Assembly: GCA_031549175.1 (NCBI GenBank)
Contig: JAVBQH010000039.1
Span: forward strand, 1-12,283
Origin: WRIS01 sp031549175
GTDB lineage: Bacteria; Actinomycetota; Coriobacteriia; Coriobacteriales; Eggerthellaceae
Length of the DNA: 12,283 nt
Direction of reading: 5' to 3'
Part shown: piece by piece, positions 6,652 to 12,085 of the stretch
Numbering within the stretch: position 1 is the first letter of the stretch
Layout of the letters: the number at the start of each line of letters is the position of its first letter
Notes under the pieces: generated by a model
What the model was told of the DNA's origin: nothing
What the model saw: only the letters and a program-made list of their open reading frames with translations
Database searches by the model: none
Position numbers and translations under genes: made by a program

Positions 6652-6712
6652 GGACGAGGGGGCGTGACAGAGGGGACAAAAGGTCTGCCCCCTCTGTCAC
6701 GCCCCCTCGTCC
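6652..6712 (+). terminator. Long perfect hairpin ending the feo operon
   Basis: Arms 6652-6675 and 6689-6712 are perfectly complementary over 24 bp (GGACGAGG...CAGAGGGG against its complement) around a 13-nt loop. GTTTTCCCTTT follows, a broken T tract. An alternative 9-bp stem pairs AGGGGGCAG (6638-6646) with CTGCCCCCT (6685-6693), which would exclude the base of the right arm. The stem is much longer than a usual intrinsic terminator, so it may also be a mobile palindromic unit that serves as one. Confidence 0.7.
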
Positions 6713-6756
6713 CGTTTTCCCTTTGGGCCCGAATGCGCCCGAGTTGTGGAGGAATT

Positions 6757-6808
6757 GTAAACCTTGGCTAACTATATTGCATGAACTAAAAAGTTATCCT
6801 AAACTAAC
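6757..6808. promoter_or_regulatory. Candidate autoregulatory operators of the DtxR-like gene
   Basis: GTTATCCTAAACTAAC (6793-6808) is a third GTTA-N8-TAAC inverted repeat. GTAAACCTTGGCTAAC (6757-6772) is a one-mismatch copy exactly 36 bp upstream. The intact copy overlaps a -10-like TAAACT (6800-6805) that is 17 bp behind TTGCAT (6777-6782). Two sites spaced near whole helical turns next to a regulator gene suggest autoregulation; this is inference. Confidence 0.45.
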
Positions 6809-7017
6809 AATGTGCTTGAGAGTTAATTCCTCACCCCGAAGGAACTCAAGCAGAGCACTTGCTTACTCGGCAGCGGAGGCTTCCTCGTCTGGCCATCCGT
6901 TGCAACCCTGGCGGCGAGGATCACGAGTCCTCGCCGCCCTCCTCTCAAATCCCCCAGAATCATCCATACGGCATGGGGCGTCTTTTGGTAACAAGGGCCC
7001 ATCGGCGGCCGCTTTCG

Positions 7018-7047
7018 TTAGAAAGCAAGCCTGAGGTGTTGTACAAT
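7018..7047 (+). promoter_or_regulatory. Putative proximal promoter of the metalloregulator
   Basis: TTAGAA (7018-7023) and TACAAT (7042-7047) separated by 18 bp, followed by a strong ribosome site AAAGAAGGAGG (7055-7065). The -10 is a good match; the -35 is weak. Confidence 0.4.
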
Positions 7048-7069
7048 GTGTTTCAAAGAAGGAGGCTTC

Positions 7070-7456
7070 ATGGTTGAGAAGATATCGAAGTCGCATGAAG
7101 ATTACCTAGAGGCTATAGTCGAGTTGGGAGGTACGACGAAATCGGCCGTACGCTCGGTCGACGTCGCTGCCTCGATGGGCGTCTCGAAGGCTTCCGTCAA
7201 TAAGGCAATCGCAGTCTTGAAGGAGGGCGGCCTGCTCGACCAGCCCTATTACGGCGACATCACCTTGACCAAAGCCGGATTTGACTACGGCACGGCAGTC
7301 CTGGAGCGCCACCACCTCCTCTACACCTTCCTTACGAAGGCCCTCGGCATCGACGAGAAGACGGCCGATGAAGAGGCCTGTATAATGGAGCATGCCATCA
7401 GCGACAAGTCCTACAAGAAATGGCGCGACTATATCAAGAAGCTCGATTTGGACTGA
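7070..7456 (+). CDS. Short DtxR/MntR-family metal-dependent transcriptional regulator
   Basis: Cytoplasmic repressor-type protein, 128 residues. A winged helix-turn-helix lies at about 7-66 (HEDYLEAIVEL, then VDVAASMGVSKASVNKAIAVLKEGGLL and the wing YYGDITLTKAG), followed by the metal-binding and dimer domain to residue 126. Candidate ligands by family position: Asp11 and Glu14 (EDYLE), His81/82 (LERHHLL), and the cluster Cys104, Glu107, His108 in EEACIMEHAISD. The Cys-x-x-Glu-His pattern resembles the primary site of iron-sensing DtxR rather than MntR, where Glu replaces Cys. It lacks the C-terminal SH3-like domain of DtxR and is MntR-sized. Start ATG 7070 is set by GGAGG 4 nt upstream; an upstream in-frame ATG at 7046 overlaps the -10. 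Standing just behind the feo operon, it probably controls Fe(II) uptake. Confidence 0.93.
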   Translation: MVEKISKSHEDYLEAIVELGGTTKSAVRSVDVAASMGVSKASVNKAIAVLKEGGLLDQPYYGDITLTKAGFDYGTAVLERHHLLYTFLTKALGIDEKTADEEACIMEHAISDKSYKKWRDYIKKLDLD

Positions 7457-7618
7457 TCCCGCTTCGCAAACCGACCACTCACGCGTCCCTTCTCAACAAA
7501 ACGGTGAATTTCCTCTGCATTCCGGCGACAAGACCTGGCGTTCTATGGTATCCTTGCCACAGGCTCTAGCATTAAACAGACTACAAACACAACAGGATGC
7601 TACAAGGGGCAGATTTTC

Positions 7619-8665
7619 ATGGCTCGTAAAGGAAATATCCTCTCGTTTGAAGAGGCGAAAAAGGCCGAGAAGCCTCGGCTCTCTGTTTCTGCGGCAAAAT
7701 CCGGTGGCAAGCCCACAAAACGCAACTCCCAGAAAACCGCCGGCAGGCCTTCTGCCGATACCGCACGACCCAAGCTAAAGACGGCGAACCATCGGGCAGC
7801 CGCCAATCCTAAAAACACACCAAGCGTCTCGGGTACTACGCGTCCTGCATCAGCCCGCAGGCAGTCAGGTACCCCTGAAGGCACCAGGAACTCCGCCACG
7901 GCCCCATCTCCAAGGAGAAGCCCGGCAGCACGGAAATCGGACAGCAGGCCTTTGCCTGCCGTAAAAGCTGCGGCCGCCCGAAACCAAGGCGGCCGGGCAG
8001 GCAAACGTTCTGTCACCGACAACGACGAATCCGCCGCGAACCGCGGAGGAAAAGAATCGCGTTTGTCCGCACTCAAGCGGGAGCACTCGAAAAGCAAGGC
8101 GGGGAAGGCCTTCACAAGGCAGTTCGGCGACACAACCGCATCTGCAGCAGACTCCGGCCCACGTGCCGCCCTTTACAAAGGTGAGATGGGACGCTCGCAC
8201 AAACGGGCGACCAACATGCAAAACACCGGCTCGCAGAAAAAAATAAACGGACGCGCAGTCTTTTCGCTTACTGCGTTTGATTGGAAGGGCTCGCCTCGGA
8301 AGTCGGCAGGCATCATGGTTGCAGCCTGCCTGGTGCTTTCGTGCCTCTTCCTCTATTCCCCCGCACAGCAATACTACTCTGCGGTCCGGCAAAACCAGCA
8401 GGCACAGGCCGAATACGCCGCGCTGGTAGAGCGGAACGAGAACATCCAAAGCTCGGTCGAGACCCTGACAAGCTCCGAGGGCATCGAGGATCGCGCCCGC
8501 AAAGAGCTCGGCTGGGTGAAAGAGGGCGAAAACGCCGTAACGGTATATGGTGTGGCCAGCGAGAACAATCCCTCAAGCTATGTGAAGAGCATCCCTGCCG
8601 GCAGCGTGGAAGCGCCGAACTCGTGGTACACCCCCGTCCTGGACTTCCTTTTCGGAGTGCAATAA
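7619..8665 (+). CDS. DivIC/FtsL-like septum formation initiator with long basic N-terminal tail
   Basis: Single-pass divisome protein of 348 residues. Residues 1 to about 215 are a Lys/Arg/Ser/Ala/Pro-rich low-complexity region predicted cytoplasmic. One membrane segment follows at about 231-248 (GIMVAACLVLSCLFLYS), then a short extracellular coiled coil (about 250-290, QYYSAVRQNQQAQAEYAALVERNENIQ) and the DivIC signature EGIEDRARKELGWVKEGENAVTVYG, ending near the C-terminus. Typical DivIC/FtsB proteins have about 100-160 residues, so the tail is the unusual part. Start ATG 7619 has AAGGGG 9 nt before it. It precedes a Ppx/GppA gene by 4 nt, an arrangement seen in Actinobacteria where the two are often close (recollection). 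Recognition rests on the C-terminal 110 residues. Confidence 0.85.
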   Translation: MARKGNILSFEEAKKAEKPRLSVSAAKSGGKPTKRNSQKTAGRPSADTARPKLKTANHRAAANPKNTPSVSGTTRPASARRQSGTPEGTRNSATAPSPRRSPAARKSDSRPLPAVKAAAARNQGGRAGKRSVTDNDESAANRGGKESRLSALKREHSKSKAGKAFTRQFGDTTASAADSGPRAALYKGEMGRSHKRATNMQNTGSQKKINGRAVFSLTAFDWKGSPRKSAGIMVAACLVLSCLFLYSPAQQYYSAVRQNQQAQAEYAALVERNENIQSSVETLTSSEGIEDRARKELGWVKEGENAVTVYGVASENNPSSYVKSIPAGSVEAPNSWYTPVLDFLFGVQ

Positions 8666-8669
8666 TTCT

Positions 8670-9602
8670 ATGAGATACGCCGCCATCGACATTGGGACGG
8701 TAACGTGCCGGTTGCTTGTCGCGGATGTCGTGGGCGGGAGGCTCCATGAGCTACACCGAGGATACGGCATCACCAACCTGGGAGAAGGAACCGACTCGTC
8801 GGGCATATTGAAGCCCGAGGCGATGAGGCGTGTGGCCGACCAGCTTGTCGCCTTCAAGCAGATGATCGAGAATTTCCAGATCAAGGGCGACCCGCCTATC
8901 ACAACCACCGCAGTCGCAACCTCGGCCTCACGGGATGCCAAGAACTCCGAAGACTTCCTGAACCTCTTAGAAGGCATCGGAATCAGGCCGCTTATCATTT
9001 CCGGGGAGGAAGAGGCGGCACTTTCCTTCCGAGGTGCCGGAAGCGCGTTTTCCGGCGAGCAGATCCTGGTGGTCGACATCGGGGGCGGCTCCACTGAGGT
9101 AATTGCCGGCACAGCCCAAGAAAAGCCCCGGTTCGTCCATTCCTTCGACATCGGATGCCGCCGGGTGACCGAGAAGTTCCTCATTAGCGACCCTCCCACA
9201 ACGGATGAGCTGGCGAAAGCCGAGGACTGGATTGTTTCCGGGATGGAAGAGTATCTGGGGCGCATACAGGAATCCGGGTTTGCGATCGAACGCTTGGTGG
9301 CAGTCGCCGGAACTGCGACCAGTGTCGTTTCTATCCAAAAGAAGCTGGAGGTGTACGACAGCCGCCTGGTGCATAGAAGCATCGTCGACGGGCAGGCGCT
9401 TGACGAGGTGTTCGAGCAGCTGCGCTCCATCGGTCTGGGCGAACGCCGCCGCGTCGTCGGCCTTGACCCAGACCGGGCTGGCGTGATCGTTGCAGGCCTG
9501 CTGATCCTCAAGGTCGTGATGAGGCTTGCAGGGCGTCAATCGTTCACCGCAAGCGAATCAGATATCTTGCAGGGCATCATTTTGCATACGGCTGCCAAAT
9601 AG
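8670..9602 (+). CDS. Exopolyphosphatase / pppGpp phosphohydrolase family protein (short form)
   Basis: ASKHA-fold phosphatase acting on polyphosphate or pppGpp, cytoplasmic, 310 residues. Motifs: phosphate-1 loop AAIDIGTVTCRLLVADV (Asp7), TTTAVATSASRDAKN, the catalytic-acid segment ISGEEEAALSF (Glu113-115), phosphate-2 loop VVDIGGGSTEVI (Asp136), SFDIGCRRVTEKF, and adenosine-type loop AVAGTATSVVSIQ. It lacks the C-terminal HD-type region of E. coli Ppx and GppA (about 500 residues), as do the short actinobacterial Ppx proteins. Substrate preference cannot be read from the sequence. Start ATG 8670 lies 4 nt behind the DivIC-like stop, with GGAGTG inside that gene's last codons as ribosome site, so translation is probably coupled. 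Confidence 0.93.
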   Translation: MRYAAIDIGTVTCRLLVADVVGGRLHELHRGYGITNLGEGTDSSGILKPEAMRRVADQLVAFKQMIENFQIKGDPPITTTAVATSASRDAKNSEDFLNLLEGIGIRPLIISGEEEAALSFRGAGSAFSGEQILVVDIGGGSTEVIAGTAQEKPRFVHSFDIGCRRVTEKFLISDPPTTDELAKAEDWIVSGMEEYLGRIQESGFAIERLVAVAGTATSVVSIQKKLEVYDSRLVHRSIVDGQALDEVFEQLRSIGLGERRRVVGLDPDRAGVIVAGLLILKVVMRLAGRQSFTASESDILQGIILHTAAK

Positions 9603-9628
9603 ACGGCTTTTGTGCAGCCATTATTTGT

Positions 9629-9634
9629 TATCAT
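9629..9634 (+). promoter_or_regulatory. Possible -10 element of tRNA-Leu
   Basis: TATCAT matches the -10 consensus at five of six bases and lies 30 bp before the mature tRNA 5' end. No good -35 is visible at 16-18 bp, so support is weak. Confidence 0.25.
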
Positions 9635-9664
9635 GGGGCACGTTCAGAGTTGGCGTTTGGACGA

Positions 9665-9749
9665 GGGAGCGTGGCGGAATTGGCATACGCAGCGGACTTA
9701 AAATCCGCCGCCTTCGGGCTTGAGGGTTCGAGTCCCTCCGCTCCTACCA
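9665..9749 (+). tRNA. tRNA-Leu (anticodon UAA)
   Basis: Class II tRNA of 85 nt including encoded CCA. Acceptor stem GGGAGCG (9665-9671) pairs with CGCTCCT with a terminal G-U. The anticodon arm GCGGA-CTTAAAA-TCCGC gives anticodon TAA. A long variable arm CGCC-TTC-GGGC-like follows, typical of Leu. The T arm is GAGGG-TTCGAGT-CCCTC, followed by discriminator A and CCA at 9747-9749. It reads UUA codons, which are rare in a genome of this GC content. The 3' end is part of a 22-bp direct repeat found again at 9921-9942. Confidence 0.97.
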
Positions 9750-9762
9750 GTACGGAAAGGTT
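9741..9762 (+). repeat. Direct repeat copy A at the tRNA-Leu 3' end
   Basis: 22 bp beginning CTCCTACCAG and ending GGAAAGGTT, identical at 9921-9942, exactly 180 bp apart. It covers the tRNA acceptor 3' strand, CCA and 13 bp of trailer. The 12 bp before each copy match at 8 positions (CGAGTC shared), so the similarity reaches back into the T arm. Confidence 0.9.
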
Positions 9763-9790
9763 GGGGCCAGGTGCCGAATTGGGGAGATCC

Positions 9791-9806
9791 CGGAGGGGCT
9801 CGAACC
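9791..9806 (-). repeat. Inverted partial copy of the tRNA-Leu T arm
   Basis: Read on the minus strand, this is GGTTCGAGCCCCTCCG, which matches tRNA positions 9725-9740 at 15 of 16 bases. In the primary transcript it could pair with the tRNA T arm and part of the acceptor (the one difference becomes a G-U pair). With the direct repeats it makes a mosaic of tRNA 3'-end pieces. Confidence 0.65.
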
Positions 9807-9828
9807 GATGAGGTGGATTTCCGTCAAG

Positions 9829-9852
9829 AAAACGTGCCGGTGGCACGTTTTT
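9829..9852 (+). terminator. Intrinsic terminator after tRNA-Leu
   Basis: AAAACGTGCC and GGCACGTTTT form a 10-bp stem around a GGT loop, followed by a T run (9848-9852). It is A/T-symmetric and may work in both directions. It separates the tRNA from the isoprenoid gene. Confidence 0.8.
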
Positions 9853-9920
9853 AGGAAATCGGCCGAGGAATCTGTGATTCCGAGGTTTGCGGATTGCGCA
9901 GCAATACGCGAGTCACGCTA

Positions 9921-9942
9921 CTCCTACCAGTACGGAAAGGTT
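9921..9942 (+). repeat. Direct repeat copy B, supplying the ribosome site of the isoprenoid gene
   Basis: Second copy of the 22-bp tRNA-Leu 3'-end repeat. Its GGAAAGG (9934-9940) is the only ribosome-site-like sequence before the ATG at 9944. The preceding 12 bp are a degenerate T-arm remnant (CGAGTC intact, then mismatches). Confidence 0.9.
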
Positions 9943-9943
9943 T

Positions 9944-10993
9944 ATGGACAACATTAACGACATCATGGCTGCGGTGAAGGTGCCGCCCAAAACATTCGAG
10001 GAGTACCTGACTTCGTATGCAGACCAGGTTGGGAACCTGATCAATTCCTATATTCCGGAAGGAACCCATCCGGATATGGAGCACTACCTTTACGAGCCGC
10101 TCCGTGATTACAGTAAAAACGGGGGGAAGCGCCATCGTCCCCTGATCTGCTACGCAGCCTGCTCCGCAGTAGGCGGCAACATGCAGTATGCAACCACGGC
10201 CGCTGCGGCAATCGAGCATTTCCACACCGCGGCCCTCATCCATGACGACATCGCTGACGAGGCTCAGACGCGCAGGGGCGAATCCTGCCTCCATCTGCGC
10301 GAAGGCATCGGTCTTGCGATCAATGCCGGTGACCTTGCGTTATCGCTGGTGAACGAGACGGTCATGAGCGACCCCTTGCTTGACGACTCCATGAAAGTCA
10401 GGGTTCTTCGTGAGCTGCAGAAGATGACGCAGCATACGATCGAGGGCCAGGCGCTTGACATCGGTTGGGCCCGCGACGGACGCTACGACATAACAACCGA
10501 GGACTACCTGGTTATGGCAACCCACAAAACGGCGCATTACTCAGGCGCGGTTCCCTTGGCCATCGGCGCCATCGTCGGCGGCGGCAGCGAGTCCCAGATC
10601 GAAGCGCTGCGAAACTACGGCCTCGACACCGGCCTTGCCTTCCAGATCCAAGACGACCTGCTCAACCTGGTAGGCTCGGAGGAAAGCACCAAGAAGGACT
10701 TCCGTAACGACATCACCGAAGGGAAGCGCACCTTGGTCGTGGTGCACGCCTTGCAGAACTCGCCTGAAAAGGACCGCCTGATAGAAATCCTTTCCGCAAA
10801 GGAAAAGGACGCGCAGGTGCTTGACGAGGCCGTCCAGATCATGGAAGACGCGGGCAGCATCGAGTATGCACGGGTCTATGCCGAAAACCTTACCAGCATC
10901 GCGAAGAACCGCCTGACCGACATGGTGCCTCCGTCGGACGCCCGAGAGCTCCTCGTCTCTATGGCCGACTGGTTCGTCAGCCGCTTGAAATAA
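9944..10993 (+). CDS. Trans-isoprenyl diphosphate synthase (polyprenyl synthetase family)
   Basis: Condenses IPP with allylic diphosphates to make a farnesyl, geranylgeranyl or longer prenyl diphosphate for membrane carriers or quinone tails; cytoplasmic, 349 residues. Motifs: IPP-binding GGKRHRP, first Asp-rich motif LIHDDIADEAQTRRG (Asp101, Asp102, Asp105), the LAINAGDLALSL helix, and FQIQDDLLNLVG as second Asp-rich motif (Asp237, Asp238, Asn241). The usual third Asp of the second motif is Asn here. KKDFRNDITEGKRTL follows with the conserved GK(R)T segment. Residues just before the first motif (FHTAAL) are not bulky aromatics, which tends to allow longer chains; I do not assign chain length. 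The ATG at 9944 was chosen for its ribosome site; an in-frame ATG at 9887 would translate tRNA-repeat sequence. Confidence 0.93.
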   Translation: MDNINDIMAAVKVPPKTFEEYLTSYADQVGNLINSYIPEGTHPDMEHYLYEPLRDYSKNGGKRHRPLICYAACSAVGGNMQYATTAAAAIEHFHTAALIHDDIADEAQTRRGESCLHLREGIGLAINAGDLALSLVNETVMSDPLLDDSMKVRVLRELQKMTQHTIEGQALDIGWARDGRYDITTEDYLVMATHKTAHYSGAVPLAIGAIVGGGSESQIEALRNYGLDTGLAFQIQDDLLNLVGSEESTKKDFRNDITEGKRTLVVVHALQNSPEKDRLIEILSAKEKDAQVLDEAVQIMEDAGSIEYARVYAENLTSIAKNRLTDMVPPSDARELLVSMADWFVSRLK

Positions 10994-11050
10994 GCGGCGC
11001 CCTTCGCTTAATTTTTGATGGACATTTTTATGGACCTTGGGCTACTGCGC

Positions 11051-11056
11051 TACAAT
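11051..11056 (+). promoter_or_regulatory. -10 element suggesting a leaderless transcript
   Basis: TACAAT ends 6 nt before the ATG at 11063, where transcription would begin at or next to the start codon. No purine-rich ribosome site at a usable distance is visible. A weak -35 (TTTATG or TTATGG) lies 17-18 bp upstream. Confidence 0.4.
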
Positions 11057-11062
11057 GGGGCA

Positions 11063-11962
11063 ATGAAGAAGATCCGAAGACAAGAGAGCGGTGCTGCCGT
11101 CGAAGACGTGCAGCAACGGCTTGCAACCCTACATTATCTAGAAAAAGAGCAGATCACCGGATATTTCGACGACGCGACGGCCGAGGCGGTCAAATCCTTT
11201 TGTGCCGACTACCTCGACGAGATGAGCGAAGAGGTCGATGGGAAGGTATGGGCCGCCCTGGTCGATGCCAGCTTCAATCTGGGGGATCGGACGCTCTATC
11301 TGCGCATGCCCTATTTCCATGGCAACGACGTCGTGCAGCTTCAACAGGCGTTGAGCGCGCTCGGTTTTGTCTGCGGGGCCATCGACGGCATCTTCGGCGC
11401 CTATACCGAGCTTGCGCTGCGCAAGTTCCAGTTAAACCTCGGGCTTCCCTCGGACGGCATCGCGGGGGCCTTCACCTACGCCTCTTTCCACAGCCTCCAA
11501 CATTCATGGGAGGGGAAGGATTCTGCGCCGGTTTCGGCAAGCATCGGCTTTGCCCGCGCCGCGGACATGCTGGAAGAACATGCCCTCTGCGTTTTCGGCA
11601 CGGAGGAGTTCACCCGAAGCGTCGCGTCCCGCATGTCGAACCTGGCGCTTGCCACCAACCCCGCATCAAAGATCGTCAGTGCGGATTCCTTGCTGGTAGC
11701 CCCAGATGAAAGCATGCTGCTCATCCATGTCGTCTTGCCCAAGGAGAATATCCCGCAAAGCATTCCCCGGGTAAGCTACGAGGAGGAGAAAACCTTGTCG
11801 CTGCGCCTGCAAACGGCGATCAAGGCGGCCGCCTCGAAACCGCCCCGCGTGGCCCTCGAGCTGCCGGGGGTTGTCTGGGAGGATGCGGGGGCCGGCAGGT
11901 CGGCTCAGCATTTTGCGATTACGGTACTTGATGCGCTTTGTTCGGCGCTATCGAACGAATAG
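11063..11962 (+). CDS. Peptidoglycan-binding-domain protein without signal peptide, unknown C-terminal domain
   Basis: Protein of 299 residues if started at ATG 11063 (MKKIRRQESGAAVEDVQQRL). Two PG_binding_1-type repeats: about 8-60 (GAAVEDVQQRLATLHYL...GYFDDATAEAVKSF) and about 85-140 (GNDVVQLQQALSALGF...DGIFGAYTELALRKFQ, then GLPSDGIAG). The remaining ~150 residues, rich in acidic positions with VLPKENIPQSIP and LELPGVVWEDAGAG, I do not recognise. There is no signal peptide or membrane segment, so the protein looks cytoplasmic. This recalls mycobacterial CwlM, which joins two such domains to a degenerate amidase and regulates precursor synthesis, but the C-terminal part shows no amidase motif I can identify. 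An in-frame ATG at 11015 would add MMDIFMDLGLLRYNGA and overlap the putative -10. Confidence 0.8.
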   Translation: MKKIRRQESGAAVEDVQQRLATLHYLEKEQITGYFDDATAEAVKSFCADYLDEMSEEVDGKVWAALVDASFNLGDRTLYLRMPYFHGNDVVQLQQALSALGFVCGAIDGIFGAYTELALRKFQLNLGLPSDGIAGAFTYASFHSLQHSWEGKDSAPVSASIGFARAADMLEEHALCVFGTEEFTRSVASRMSNLALATNPASKIVSADSLLVAPDESMLLIHVVLPKENIPQSIPRVSYEEEKTLSLRLQTAIKAAASKPPRVALELPGVVWEDAGAGRSAQHFAITVLDALCSALSNE

Positions 11963-11992
11963 CGAAACTATCTAGGAAAAAAGGAGTCTTGT

Positions 11993-12082
11993 ATGACGCG
12001 CCCAATGACCATGGCGGAAAAAATCTTGGCTGCCCACGCCGGGCTTGATGAGGTCCAGCCCGGCCAGCTGATCGAATGCGAC
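11993..12082 (+). CDS. leuC: 3-isopropylmalate dehydratase large subunit, first 30 residues only
   Basis: The ATG at 11993 has AAGGAG 6 nt upstream. The first 30 residues, including MTMAEKILAAHAGLDEVQPG followed by QLIECD, match the N-terminus of LeuC, an aconitase-family Fe-S enzyme of leucine synthesis. In LeuC the next residues should be like VDLVLGNDIT; instead the frame reads DAHVGGQWHGRLRR, which is unlike the family. From about 12083 the sequence reads as another gene on the opposite strand. The coding sequence is therefore broken at the junction, and the rest of leuC is absent. Confidence 0.8.
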
Positions 12083-12085
12083 GAC
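12062..12085. other. Junction between leuC and antisense gudD (shared microhomology)
   Basis: Within this stretch CAGCTGATCGAATGCGAC reads as QLIECD of LeuC on the plus strand and, on the minus strand, as VAFDQL of glucarate dehydratase. To the left only leuC makes sense; to the right only gudD does. An overlap of about 20 nt is the size of a small assembly k-mer. Confidence 0.7.

Larger units (their letters stand above)
6630..7069. other. 440-bp non-coding region between the feo operon and the metalloregulator gene
   Basis: No convincing gene is present; open frames on either strand here are low complexity and lack family resemblance. It holds, in order: a 24-bp terminator-like hairpin (6652-6712), an AT-rich stretch with a candidate promoter (TTGCAT 6777-6782, 17 bp, TAAACT 6800-6805) and two operator-like sites (6757-6772, 6793-6808), then an 11-bp hairpin GGCGGCGAGGA / TCCTCGCCGCC at 6910-6938, and finally a second promoter close to the regulator. 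The first promoter would give a leader of about 250 nt containing the 6910 hairpin. Confidence 0.6.

Noticed and set aside
6910..6938. Hairpin as an intrinsic terminator
   Set aside because: It has a strong 11-bp stem but no T run on either strand, so it was listed only as a leader structure.
6723..7034. 103-codon plus-strand frame before the metalloregulator
   Set aside because: No ribosome site and no family resemblance; it overlaps the hairpin and promoter-like elements.
8313..8747. 144-codon minus-strand frame across the DivIC-like/Ppx boundary
   Set aside because: Arg/Pro/Ser-rich shadow frame opposing two genes with good motifs.
9631..9846. 71-codon minus-strand frame over tRNA-Leu
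   Set aside because: This is the well-known spurious translation of an antisense tRNA-Leu gene, not a protein.
11972..12061. C-terminal extension of the minus-strand glucarate dehydratase frame
   Set aside because: Beyond FDQL the translation (LDLIKPGVGSQDFF) is antisense leuC and does not match the family; the frame is open by chance.
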